A DNA stretch of 64,000 nt, from NCBI GenBank assembly GCA_002786065.1, contig NHNY01000040.1:52479-116478 (forward strand). The letters are read 5' to 3'. Below are positions 30,246 through 41,447 of the stretch, one piece after another. The translations under genes were made by a program, and so were the position numbers. Position 1 is the stretch's first letter, and every line of letters starts with the position of its first letter. The notes beneath the pieces are model-generated. The model had not been told where the DNA came from, ran no database searches, and saw nothing but the letters and a program-made list of their open reading frames with translations. The DNA comes from Microcyclospora pomicola (Eukaryota; Ascomycota; Dothideomycetes; Capnodiales).

Positions 30246-32375
30246 ATGGTTGGGCCACGCAGCCTGGCGACAGCAGCCGCCACCGGCTTGCTCTTCACAC
30301 AAGCCGCTATGGCGAGCGCGAACCGGAGTTCTGGCTGCGGCTCGATCTCTTCGTCCTCTCATCACACTGCCGGTCGCAGCGCGTCTTACAATATCTTGAC
30401 TCCAGACGGACTTACCAGGAATTACACCTTACACGTGCCAGGAAATTACAATCCCAACAACGCCAGGGCTCACGGCATCATCATGAGCTTCCATGGGAAA
30501 GGCGAGACTGTTGCACATCATGAGGCGGTGTCAGGATTCACCAACGACACCATCAATCCGCATATGTTTGCAGTCTACCCCGAAGGACTCCACGAGACAT
30601 GGTATGGTGAAGGGGTATCATCTTCTGGTGCCGATGACATTGGCTTTGTACGTCTTGACATGACTCGTTCTCGGCTTGGGACGTACTTGACTGTGGCGGC
30701 TTGCTAATCAGCCTCGCAGGTAAACAAGCTGCTGGATCATCTGGAGAGTGAGTTCTGCATTGATAAGAACCGAATCCATGCAGCCGGCAAAAGCGATGGA
30801 GGCGGCTTCGCTGCCAACGTCCTGGCATGCCATTCTAGCGCGTCGAAACGATTCGCATCCTTTGCTAGCGTTGCTGGCGCATGTATGTTGAACCCATTGT
30901 TAGTCTTTCTAGGTGGCACACAGCTGATGCAATTCTCTGCTTCTTAGACTATACTGGCAACTCATCCGCCGACTGCCAACCCGACCGCTGTATCATCATG
31001 TGCTCGCCGGATCGTCTGAACGTTCCGGTGCTTGACATTCATGGCGATGCAGATGAAACCATACCTTACTTGGGTGGCGCAAGGAAAGACCGCTGTCTGC
31101 CGTCGATCCCGCATTTCATGAGGGCTTGGGCGTTGCGTGATGGCTACGATGGAACGAATCAGACCACTCACAAGCATGGGGGAGATGTTGTCAAATACGA
31201 ATATGGCAGCCATGGGCACATGAGAAGCATTCTTACGCATTATAGGCTTATAGGTGAGGTTCAGATCCGGCTCCCATCTCAACGGGAAGTAGTCTCTTCG
31301 AGCAACATTTGACTGACGTTCGCGTGTGATGTCGACAGGGATCGGCCATGTATGGCCTTCTATACGGGGCAACAGCGAGGGTGGACCAGCTTATATCGAT
31401 GCGTCGGAAAAGATCGTGAAGTTCTTCCAGAGGTATCCTCTGAACCTCGCCCGATCGAACGATTTCGCAGCGAACAGATGGAGGAGATCTTCGACATCGA
31501 TGCCCACCACGATGTACCGATCTGGTGTACCTTACAAGTATGCCACTCCAGCGGTGACACAGCAGTCTACTGGCCAGGTGATGAATCCCTTGTCGACGGC
31601 CACGGGAAGTGCTTCTACGTTCGGGTTACCAATCGCGCCTGGCTCTGGCGGATTCCGCGTCCACCCAGGCGCAATGTTACATGGCGATGACATTCCTAGG
31701 TCTAGGTTCGACAAAGCTGCTATCCAGGTAGCGACGCGCGACGAAGGTAATGTGACTGAATCGACTATCTCTGGAGGTGATGCTGGTGGATCGAACAAGA
31801 CAACACATGACGACGGTCACGACACCGGCTTCGAGAACGGCAGCGATGAGGGTACCGAGCGGACAGGGGTTTTCAAGCCTGCTTTCCTTGCTAATCCAGA
31901 CTTCGGAGAGGGTGAAGCCCGCGTTGAAAAGCTTGGGCTTAATGTGTTGAATCAGTTGTTAGGCGAAGGAACCCAGAGCGACTCGAGCAATGATTTAGCC
32001 GGTGGTCTTTTTGGCGGCGCAGGCATGAGCGATGATGACAGCAGTTACGGCCTCGAGGGTAGTGGCGTGGGGGATGGTTATACGGACAGCGATGAAGATG
32101 GTGCTGGAGAATATGATGACGGCTCCGCTGACATCGACAGCGAGGGACTCGACCAAGGTGAGGGATACGCATACCCTACAACCGGCGGATTCTTCCCTGG
32201 GTACGGCACCGGTCTTTATCCGGCTGCCACAGGCACAGCAGTCGGTACCGGCATCGCGGACGATTATTACGGCGGCCAGATGGATTTCGCAACGGGGTCC
32301 AGACCTAATCACTACGGCCCATACGTACCGCCGGCCAGGGGGCCCATGCCCACGGGAACAGCTTATGAGTATTAG
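30246..32375 (+). CDS. Secreted CE1/feruloyl-esterase-like hydrolase with acidic Gly-rich tail
   Basis: Four exons (30246-30647, 30720-30882, 30948-31253, 31339-32375) with introns of 72, 65 and 85 bases give 635 residues. A signal peptide is likely (hydrophobic ATAAATGLLFTQAAMA). Esterase motifs are intact: MSFHGKG (oxyanion region), AAGKSDGGG with Ser159, DIHGDADETIPY with Asp222 or Asp224, and IGHVWPS with His294. This is the arrangement of fungal feruloyl esterase/PHB-depolymerase-like CE1 enzymes, which cut ester-linked ferulate or related acyl groups in plant walls. From about residue 390 to the end the protein is a Gly/Asp/Ser/Thr-rich low-complexity tail with no domain I recognise. 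No cellulose-binding module is seen. The substrate is inferred from the family only. Confidence 0.82.
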
Positions 32376-35286
32376 ATGGCATTTGCTTGCAGTTCGTGAC
32401 TTGACACGAATGGCCGGAGCTGTGGCGGGAGTTTGCAAAGCAGGTTTCGCAGGTTGGACAGGCGGACATGGTGCAGGATTTGGTCATCATTAGCGTGATG
32501 AAGGTCTTGGATTAATGCATTTCGGCTTTTCTCCCTTGTTCTATATCATTCTGAGATATCTCTATGTTGCTTTGAATAGACTGGGCGCGTACACGAGCGA
32601 CCACTGCGTCTTTTCGGATCATCATGCTCTTGCGTCTTTGCTCGGTTCCGTATGTCTTTCCTGACGCGACTTTCTGTAGAGTCTAGGTCTCTATACGCGC
32701 GTCGCAGGGATGGTCTGTCACCTGCATGCTGGACTAGCAGGGCCAACAAGTCCTGGAGCAGGGCAGCAGGGGTGTGCAGACCGGGGTATCAAAAAGGCAC
32801 ACCATATACGATAGCTGCGTTCTCGCCCCACGAGTTCATCGAATTTTCGTCTCACGACTCCTGTCGATCAATCTCGCCCGGAACATTGAGGTACTAGCAG
32901 TTTTGTTGATGACCGACCAAAACTACCGGTTTGGACGTACCGTGTAATAGTTATCTTTGATATGCCGGTCGGTAGCGTCGATTCTGGTCTCAGAACAGGC
33001 GTGAGACAGAGCGCGGACGTGCGGGAGATCATCATTGTCGATTGGGAAGTGTCCCAGCCATGCTTTTCGATGAGAAGTTGGTCGTGACCTGTGGGTCGAA
33101 CAACACGCGGTCGCCATGTACCGTACGAAGATCCATGTATCAAGATACGGGACATCGTGATCTATCCATAGTCCTCGTCGAGCGTTGTGGCCTTTCTTTC
33201 GAAGTGAAACATCCGACACTGATGAAATTCGCGAGATCAATGCTGCTACGAACATACTGTGCTGCTTCAAAGAGTGTGCAACTAAATGTCGTGGTGGATG
33301 ACAATCGTATCAAGATGAAACATCTCACTTCAGATCACACAATCTGCCTGCGCGACTAACCTTGATTCCTCAATATTCCCGACCGGATCTAATCAATCAT
33401 TTCGCCGCATTGGTGCCGTGACTTGACCACAGCGACTCTCGCTTACCCTTCAACGGCGTGTGACAATCAAGCCGTACGAATCGTACAGTACTGTAGTGAC
33501 CGGTCGAGATGATCCTCTCCATCGTGATTCACCATCTGCAGGATTTGTACAGTACGGTCGCTTGATTCTCTGCCTCCGTCCAGCCGCAGACGGATACGAC
33601 AATCAGGCACAGAAGATACCCGCATATCAGTGTGCGTATCCAGTTCGCCATGCACAAGCACACAATCGTGTACGCGAGCGCCGATGGCTTTCAGGTCTTC
33701 CGACGCTGCCGGCGAGACTAAAGCATCAATTTGGAACAGCAGCTCCAGGCGAAATCCGATACTCGTTTATCAGAGCTTCAGTGAACAAACATAGAACGAT
33801 ACAGTACAGCGAAATGGGGAGGGATGTCGCTTGATCTGTTTGAGAGTTGCAGACTCGTGTCGACTGCGCAGTTTCAGAAGTTCATCCGGGCGAACAGCGG
33901 ATGTATCCACCAGAACCGTAGTTGACATATTCCGAAGCAGCCCAGACCTCCGCCATAACACGAGGAACCCTTGATGTGATCTGATGTCCAGTAGTGCCGT
34001 CAATCACCAGGGACCGGGCGAGACTCGGGCGTGGAAGTGTGCGCATTCAGCAGATGTGACGAATCCAGCGTTTCATCAACATAACAGCTGCATTGGCACC
34101 TGCGAAAAGCAGCGTTAGGGTCCAGGTTGGCCGTGCTTGAGACAACACAATCGGCGTGAGACCACGACCGTGACATGGCCCGGCATATGGCAATACTGTT
34201 GGTCGGTATATCGTATGTTTGGACGAGGTTGTGCTGCGGAGCAGTTCTCCCGTAGAATCCTTACCACCGCGGTCCCCACCCGTGCCGCCCCACACTTCCC
34301 AGATGGTCCCTGGCATGTCCACCGAGGGAAAGTACTGTAACGAGCCGTCTTTTTCATCATGTTGACCAAGTGATGACAGCAAGTTGATCACAGAATTGGA
34401 AGCACCCTCTTCAAACGCAGGTTCGGGCTGTCGCAAGCATCACATCACAGCTAAAAAGACCGTTGGTAAACTGTCCCATGAATGGTTCGTCCATGGTCCG
34501 GGCACGCCGGACTACCGCGACGGGGTCCTTGTTCTACCCCTGAAACCGGCCGCGCGAAGGGGTAGAAGCAGGGATTTTACTAGCATCAGCAATGCATGTG
34601 TGTATGCTCGATTGCGGGGTCCATCACCTCAGCCTTGTGCTAATCGTCGTCTGGCATCAACCTTCACTGCTCCGACGCCTCTCATGCCGTGTCTGCGTTT
34701 CTAGAAGTAACTCACTGTCAACTTCCGCTATGATTTGGATCGCCCGCAACGTCTGCCACTCCCTTAACCTTCGGTCGGGCCGTTCGAACTCAGCAGAATG
34801 GCAAAGGCAAAGGGGAAAAAGGCGCAGGCTAGTGTGGTGCGTCGGATCGATAGCTCAGGAACGTGCCCGGCGGATGCATGCGTATCTCGACCCCAGGCCA
34901 ATCCGCCAGGTTGGCACTCCCCAGGGCCCGAAACTCTAACAAGGATGGGTATCACCAAAACTCTGCCAACGACATCAGCACTAGAGCCAAAAGAACAATC
35001 GGGCATCCTGCTCCCCCATGGCGCACCCAGCAGCAGCTGCGAGGGTGGCAGACTCGCGTGACTGGCCCAAAACATACCTTCCATGGCGCCGGCTCCTCGA
35101 TTCATTGGCGGTTGGAGCTGAAATCATCTCCTCCTAGTCTGCTCGATTGTTTGGCTGTTGATAACTCCAGAGCGGCCTGGTCTTCGCCAATTTTGTGATG
35201 CTCTCTGCCTCTCCAACCTTCAAAAGGCTCTCCCTCCTTCGGTAGCACGCCGGGAGAGTTTCTGTCGTGTTGCGATTGAGTTCAAG
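32376..35286. other. Gene-poor 2.9-kb stretch
   Basis: I find no ORF with a domain, no convincing splice chain and no transposon remnant. A short inverted repeat at 34532-34567 is annotated separately. The final few hundred bases should include the promoter of the rhodopsin-domain gene. Confidence 0.4.
34532..34567. repeat. Perfect 10-bp inverted repeat, 16-nt loop
   Basis: TTCTACCCCT at 34532-34541 is exactly complementary in reverse to AGGGGTAGAA at 34558-34567. The loop is GC-rich. It lies in non-coding DNA. It could be a cruciform, an RNA hairpin or the decayed ends of a short element; nothing here decides which. Confidence 0.5.
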
Positions 35287-36693
35287 ATGCCGGGCAACAT
35301 CAAAGGAATCCCGCTGTCGGTCATAGCGACCTGGCCTGTGGCGAACCATGTTGATCCGGTCACACGAAGCTGGTTGATCCCATACGCTGCTGTGCTGCAA
35401 GCCATATCGACTTTCTTGGTCGGAGCGCGATTCTACTTGCGCGCCCGGAATCAAGCTGGGCCTTTGGGTCTTGACGATGTAAGCCAATATCCAGAGAACA
35501 TTGCACCTCGACACAGGCATATTGGATAGCTGACTCCGCTCCCTACCAAAGGCCCTTCTAGCACCTGGCTTCATCGCCGGAGTCGTTTTCACCACCTTCG
35601 CCATTATCGCGACAGCACATTACGGCGTTGATCGACACATCTGGGATGTCAGCTATGTTGACTTCCAGCCGTTGGCCATGCTCGCATGGGCCAGCGAAGT
35701 TACCTTCCTGATCTCGACCACGTGCACGAAGATCTCTGTCCTATTATTCTTTCGACGCCTCACACAAGGCATCTCCAAGATGTGGAAATATGCAATTATT
35801 GCCGCGATTGCGTTTACATTCGCTTACGGGTTGGGTTTCATACTGGCGCTGTGCTTGACGTGCAGTCCTACCAATGCATACTGGAAGGCCTACGATTTCA
35901 ACTATACCGGAGATTATCACTGCGTGGACACCCGCGTGCTCAACACGGTCAGTGGTGTGTTCTCGGTGGTGACAGATCTATACGCGGTCCTGCTACCGCT
36001 TGTCATGGTGAGGCAGCTCAATGTCGATGCACCTCCAAGACAAAAGCTAGGTTTGTGCACACTCTATACATACGGTTACAGAGCTTCGTACTGACCCTTG
36101 AGCCAGCCCTGAACTGTATCTTCTCCTTGGGTCTACTCGTCGTCGCAGCTGGTTCTGCACGCACGTACTACACCTACCTTCTCGGCGCACGATACGATGA
36201 GTCGTGGATAGGTTTCAGTCTCTACGTCTGGAGTGACTTGGAACTCCAACTGAGCATCATCTGCGCCTCGGCCCCAGTCATGCGCGTCTTCTTCCGAAAG
36301 TACCTCAGCGGCTCCGTATCACGGATCATCTGCAGCACACGGGGTGGATCCCACAACCAGTCGCGGATGTCGCAACCTATCGACCAGGAGGCCGCGGTCG
36401 CATACAACCATCAACAGACTCGTTCGCACGACTCTCAGGCTGACGACAAGATGCTCATCAAGCATCAAGTGCGGACTGGCACGCAGATGGTTGCTGAAGA
36501 CGATCGCTACTCGCCTTCCAGCACGCCTGGCAACGAGAACACTATTCGCACTCCGGCGGACTTCGAGGCCTATGCCTTACGGAATCTGGAGAAGAACCGA
36601 CCGCCTCTTAGGAGCTCGCTGTCCCGGGCCCGTGACGAAGAGAAACGAATGGATTCTCCATTTAGGGAATGGACACCAGACTCGAAGTACTGA
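35287..36693 (+). CDS. Rhodopsin-domain (PTH11-like) seven-helix membrane protein
   Basis: Three exons (35287-35478, 35552-36050, 36107-36693) with introns of 73 and 56 bases give 425 residues. The second junction was chosen because it restores PPRQKLALNCIFSLGLLVVAAGSAR, the usual helix-6 entry of this family; nearer acceptors would make introns of only about 30 bases. Seven hydrophobic segments fall within residues about 25-275, including the conserved WASEVTFLISTTCTKISVLLFFRR block and the extracellular loop Cys of LTCSPTNAYW and YHCVD. The last 140 residues are cytoplasmic, polar and Ser/Arg-rich. Family members are GPCR-like surface proteins; ligand and coupling are unknown. The ATG opens MPGNIKGIPLS. 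Confidence 0.85.
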
Positions 36694-37779
36694 TGAAGCG
36701 ACTGTCATTTCTGCGAACTCGATCATGCTCTATAGCAGGCCGCGCTTTGTGACGGACAATAGATCGCAAAGGCGCATTCCAGTACCACGATGCGATGCAG
36801 GCTGACCCTAGGATCAGTCATGGTCCTCATCTTACTCGACGTATCACAAAATGATTCACCGAGTGGGCCTAATAGGAGCCCCAACAAGTCCTACCGCCAT
36901 GCTTAGGAAACACAGCTACGAGAAAACTGTGCATCAGCGCACCATGAACACTGTAAGACTCGGTGGCCTGGCGCAGAAAGAGCTTGACACAAGACATGGC
37001 CCAGAAGGACGGCTTCTGGAGCAAGGCATCCGAGCCACGAATGGGTGGACACAGAGCATTCGTTTACATGAGGGGATGACAGTATCGCGAGCGTTTGAGC
37101 CTTGATACTGTCGAACATGTATCACGACGCGTCCGACGATGCGCAGAAGCTATCCTTCACGGTTTGGAGCGAGGCGCGAAATAGACGTGGACTCATCGCG
37201 CGAGGGACTGGGGGATGGAGAGGTCACAAAGGTGTTCCTCCGACAGGCTGGAGCCTAGAGGTGTTACCACATCTCGGGTGTCGGAATGCTCGCAAGGAGC
37301 ATTGCCTGCATCTTTCGAACCCAGTCTCGAGCACAGCTGTGAATGCAACAGATTTCCTGGCGGTGACATCCAGGACTCCTGGATACCTTCGCTCACGACC
37401 TTGCGTGGCGCGATGGTTTCGAAACGAGGACAGTCCATTGCCAAGGCGTAAGCGGGCGCAAGTGTTTGGAAAAGGCGTGGCAGCGAATGTCTGCATGTTC
37501 TCATAAAACAAGTGGCAGAGTCGAGGTGATCCTCCAAGAGAAGACCTGTAAACATATCCATTCTCATGTAGACATATTTGTATCAAAGCATAGCACAGAT
37601 CAGGAGATCAGAGTTGTGTTGTATATCACATTAGGCAGCGGTGCTGCGAAATCGAACCTCTTATTCCCCGTGACGAATACTTTTTTGCTTTTGCTGCATC
37701 CATTATGGGGGAATGTTCCGTAATGGACAGGACTGTGAATTCGAAGAAAAGGCAAACAGAAATTGTCTTGCATGTTTTA

Positions 37780-38335
37780 CGAGTGAGGCTGTCAACATCG
37801 CGCTGATTCTGACGATGCCCTTCGTATTCAGCCTTACAAGACGTATAGCCAGGCGTGCCGCTGGGTACGAGCAAAAGTCACGAGTATCGTTGCAGCAGGC
37901 TGTTCTGACATCGCACGAGCCGGATTGAGTAGTCGGAGTATCCATGTCCCATGAATGCATGAATTAGTGAGTGTTGCGCTGGCCTTGACGAAGCTCGTCA
38001 CCCTCGACCTCACGAGACCTCTGGCTAGGCATTTTGGCATTCCACAGGCTGCCTCGAAAGTGGACTATCATCGTCTTAGCATACGAGTTTGACATCGCAC
38101 AACCCAGGTCAAGTAGCCAGAGCAGCCACGTCCCACGCGGGAATGGATCAAATGTCGCGCTGTCTCGGGGGACACTCCGCATTCTCAAAGCCCCTAAGGA
38201 CGTCTGGCCAGGTGGCTTTGTTGCGCTGGCTCTCTGCCATCAGTCATAGATATCATCTCCGCATGCAAGTCTGACGTTGCGCAATCCGGATCCAGTAGCC
38301 AGAGCCAGCATGCGCTGGAACATGATTACGAAGAG
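37780..38335. repeat. Degenerate tandem repeat, about 183-bp period, three copies
   Basis: Matching anchors recur at 37907 (GACATCGCACGAGCCGGATT), 38091 (GACATCGCACAACCCAGGTC) and 38273 (GACGTTGCGCAATCCGGATC), spaced 184 and 182 bases. Each is followed by AGTAGYCRGAG-like and CATG/CACG-containing sequence. Each is preceded by related TCTGGC(T/C)AGG-type sequence about 70-80 bases upstream. Copies are substantially diverged. No ORF runs through them, so this is a non-coding repeat. Confidence 0.6.
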
Positions 38336-39835
38336 GCCGGACCGCTTGACACATACATTCGGACTGCGCGATGCTGAGCAGAACGTGAACACGGCGTCGC
38401 GGGTCCCTGGTCTTGTCCCTTCCTCGCTTACACACCCCGGATCGGTGCCCGTTCCGTCCGCGCGAGGGGTTGGTGTGGGAAACTTATTCTTAGCAAAGAA
38501 ATCTCCCTTCGCCTTCGGGTCCCGTTTTCCGATGATATGGAGTGCGAGTCGAGGCCGATGTGGACGTTCGGCGGAGAAAGGCAAACCTCCAGGGACATGC
38601 CACGTCTGGTATCATGTGCCTGACAATGCAAGGTTTGGAGCACAGAAACGTGGTTCCCTCCACGGCTGCGCTGCCTTCGCGAATCCAGCTGAAGTAGCTT
38701 GTTCACGCAAGGTCCATCATTGTCTGGGAGGAACGCTTTTGCATGGTGGACATGTCGTTCAGCGCCCATTGCTCGATCTGGCGGGGGCCCAAGTGCGTTG
38801 GCGTCGTCGCACAATTACGTTTTCAGGCAGACACGCTGTTCTCCGCACTTTGCCATGTTGCGACCCTGTCGAGGCACACTGTTGGTGCGGGGGTCGGATG
38901 CTGATCGCTGGAGCGAGCAAAGGGACGGGGGGTCGAGAGAGTTGCGGAGTGCATCGATAGTCGGGCAGGTCATGAACGAAAGACATGAAAACGTCAAGTA
39001 TGCGACTACACGCCTGCTGGACAGGAAACAGCGCGATCTTGGTATGTATAGTGAGCGATGACACGCAAAAAGCAATCACAGTCCACCTCATCGCGTGGAG
39101 TGCATCTGCCAAACACATGGACCTCCTCGCCCCGACGGCAATGGAAGGATATGGGGTGTGTAGTCACAGATCGTACCTCTGCCCGACGTCGCGTGACCCG
39201 GCGACCCCAGTCCGGGACACGAAGACGAAGGCGAAGGATGATGTGAGTGTCGAATGACCCCAATCGAGGCTCCAAGGAGGCTGAGGAGGGCGACGATGAT
39301 GACTGTGATTACTATGATGATGTCGACGAGTCACGGCCAGGGCGTTGATGTACACTCATCGGTGGACCGCGTGGTCCCCAGGGCGCCCCCTCGAGTGGTT
39401 TGCGCACTCCGCACCCCCACGACGCCAGTACGTACTGGTGGCAAGGCGACCGGGTCCCGGATTGGATCGCCGGAAGGGCCTTGGGTCGCCAAGCGTACCA
39501 CCGATCAGGTCGACGAGTGAAGTCTGCTTCAGCCCCGGATCCCGCTCTCTGCGGCCTCTGATGGGCCCGCCGTGGGATGCGCCATTGAAGGTGAGGTGCA
39601 GAAGAGTTGCGACAGGGTTGATTGGGTGGCGGACGATCACGATGGCAGACTCAGCCTGGCGGGAGCGGCCAAGGTGAGCAGGCTCGGGTCAGATCCATCG
39701 TATACCGTGCCGTGCACTGCGTGCAGCATGTATTGTAGTTCTGTACAACACATATATGTGGTTCTATGTTCATTCAGGCGGTGTCGTGTTGGCGCTGCTG
39801 CAGTATTAGCAGGGACAGTCCTAGTCGATATGCAA

Positions 39836-39847
39836 GGGGGGGGGGGG
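39836..39847 (+). repeat. Homopolymer run of 12 G
   Basis: Twelve consecutive guanines in non-coding DNA follow TATGCAA. This is a likely length-variable site and a possible sequencing-error hot spot. Confidence 0.8.
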
Positions 39848-40517
39848 CTGACTTACTCAGCGCCGGATCGACTGCTCACATGTCCTCCTGCCTTTCTGTC
39901 GACTAATGAGAAGCCTTACGGGTGCCTCTTCGCACGCGTCTGTGCCTCGTAGTATCATTCTGTGCCCAGCTGCGGTCCGACGTTTGTCGAGTTAGCGTGC
40001 GCAAAAGGCTGGTCGATGACCAGACTCTTCCCTAATGGAGTGTCTTGAGCGCTGCTCCACTCTCTTCGAACGTGGGATGCAGCCGCAACGACAGACCTCA
40101 CCCTCTCCACTGAAATCATCGTGATCCTTGGCCCTCCCGCCTTTTTCTTCGCGTGACGTGTGATCCGGCCTGACTATAACACACACCATTCGACTTGCAG
40201 GTCCTTTGTCGTTCTCATAAATGGCGCCGGATCCTGGTCTGAGCGGTGCGACTTGGTCAATCCTTTTCTCCCACATGATGCTCCACGTCTACCGCAATCA
40301 TATCATCCTAACCTCGACCGCTGATATTTATTCCTTGAGCTATTCCTTTGACTTGCAATAGCGTTTCATCTTTCCTTCCTCTCCTCCTCTTCGCCCTCGT
40401 CGAGTCTCCTCCTTGAGCAATCAAAAGATCTTTACATCCTCATCGAAGGGTTTTATTAAAGACTCTATTGAATCGCGCAAACAGAACAAGTCCTGAGCAT
40501 TGAGATCAACTTCAACA

Positions 40518-41447
40518 ATGTCTCCGCTCATTCTCGATCACTACGATATGGGTGGTTGCTCACCCACCCGTAGCAAGACCGCGAACTTCGTCGTTGCTCC
40601 CGCCACTCCGGAAGATATCCGACGAATGGTTGACATTGAGTTTCATGCTTTCGAGAATGAACAAGTCAATCAGGTGCTGTCGTATCGAGATTACCACCAA
40701 CCAAAGCATTTCGAACGGACGGTCAACATCTACGTCGATGCGATGAGAGATTTGATGGCAAACAAGGATTCCGATTGCATGAAGCGTGCGGACAGCCCTT
40801 TGGAGATGGATGCTCCAGTACCTTCCAACAAGACGTTTTTCCTCAAAGTCACCAACCTCGAAGACGGCACAACGTTGTCGTTTGCCAAATTCGAAACGAA
40901 GCAATATACGAGAGAGGAGCTGGCGTCGCCTGCAGACGTTGGACACGAAAACGAAGCACAGATGAACAGAGATTGGTTCGCATTGAATGAACTCATGCGG
41001 CGAGAGTATATGGGGTTCGCGGAGCATCGGTGTAAGTACTCCCCTTTCAGAAGGTGTTTTTGGTCACAGGATAGAGGATCACCCATCTTCAAAGTTGCAT
41101 GCACTTACACTTTCGTGATGATAGACATCGGCATGCTCGCCACGCAACCGCAACACCAACACCACGGAGCCGGCACAATGCTCCTCGACGTCATCCTCGC
41201 CGAAGCCGACGATGCAGGCGTCGAAGTCTACCTCGAAGCCACCGACACGGCCAAGCCATTGTACATGAAGCACGGCTTCGTGGCCGTGAAAGAGCTGCGA
41301 TTCAACCCGGCAGAATACGGAGTGACGGGTCTTGGGATCGAACGACAGACGATCATGGTGCGAGGCGCCATGGGAGCAGACGGCGCGAGACGTCCGACGC
41401 GAACTTGGGACGAGGCTGTGAAGCAGAGGAAAGAGAGCGAGGCTTGA
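40518..41447 (+). CDS. GNAT-family N-acetyltransferase, two exons
   Basis: Exons 40518-41031 and 41125-41447 give 278 residues. The 93-base intron (GTAAGT donor, GATAG acceptor) is a multiple of three, so retention would leave an open but extended frame. The start is ATG 40518 in a good context (CAACAATGTC). The N-terminus carries FVVAPATPEDIRRMVDIEFHAF, the first GNAT strand and helix. The junction recreates YIGMLATQPQHQHHGAGTMLL, in which QHQHHGAG is the acetyl-CoA pyrophosphate-binding loop (Q/R-x-x-G-x-G/A). YLEATDTAKPLYMKHGFV is the usual C-terminal GNAT motif B. The substrate is not evident. Filamentous fungi have many such enzymes acting on small molecules or proteins. It converges on the acidic protein gene at 43002-43842. 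Confidence 0.85.
   Translation: MSPLILDHYDMGGCSPTRSKTANFVVAPATPEDIRRMVDIEFHAFENEQVNQVLSYRDYHQPKHFERTVNIYVDAMRDLMANKDSDCMKRADSPLEMDAPVPSNKTFFLKVTNLEDGTTLSFAKFETKQYTREELASPADVGHENEAQMNRDWFALNELMRREYMGFAEHRCKYSPFRRCFWSQDRGSPIFKVACTYTFVMIDIGMLATQPQHQHHGAGTMLLDVILAEADDAGVEVYLEATDTAKPLYMKHGFVAVKELRFNPAEYGVTGLGIERQTIMVRGAMGADGARRPTRTWDEAVKQRKESEA

Larger units (their letters stand above)
36694..40517. other. Gene-poor 3.8-kb stretch
   Basis: Many short ORFs overlap on both strands, but none shows a domain or consistent splicing. It contains a degenerate tandem repeat (about 37720-38335), a G12 run (39836-39847), and a C/T-rich leader (about 40330-40500) that belongs to the downstream acetyltransferase gene. 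It looks like a decayed intergenic island. Confidence 0.45.

Noticed and set aside
34798-35198. Overlapping ORFs ahead of the rhodopsin-domain gene (MAKAKGKKAQAS...)
   Set aside because: No domain, heavy overlap on both strands, and no join to the membrane protein frame.
36051-36083. Introns of 29-33 bases at the second junction of the rhodopsin-domain gene
   Set aside because: They are too short for fungal introns. The acceptor at 36106 gives 56 bases and restores the conserved QKLALNCIFSLG block.
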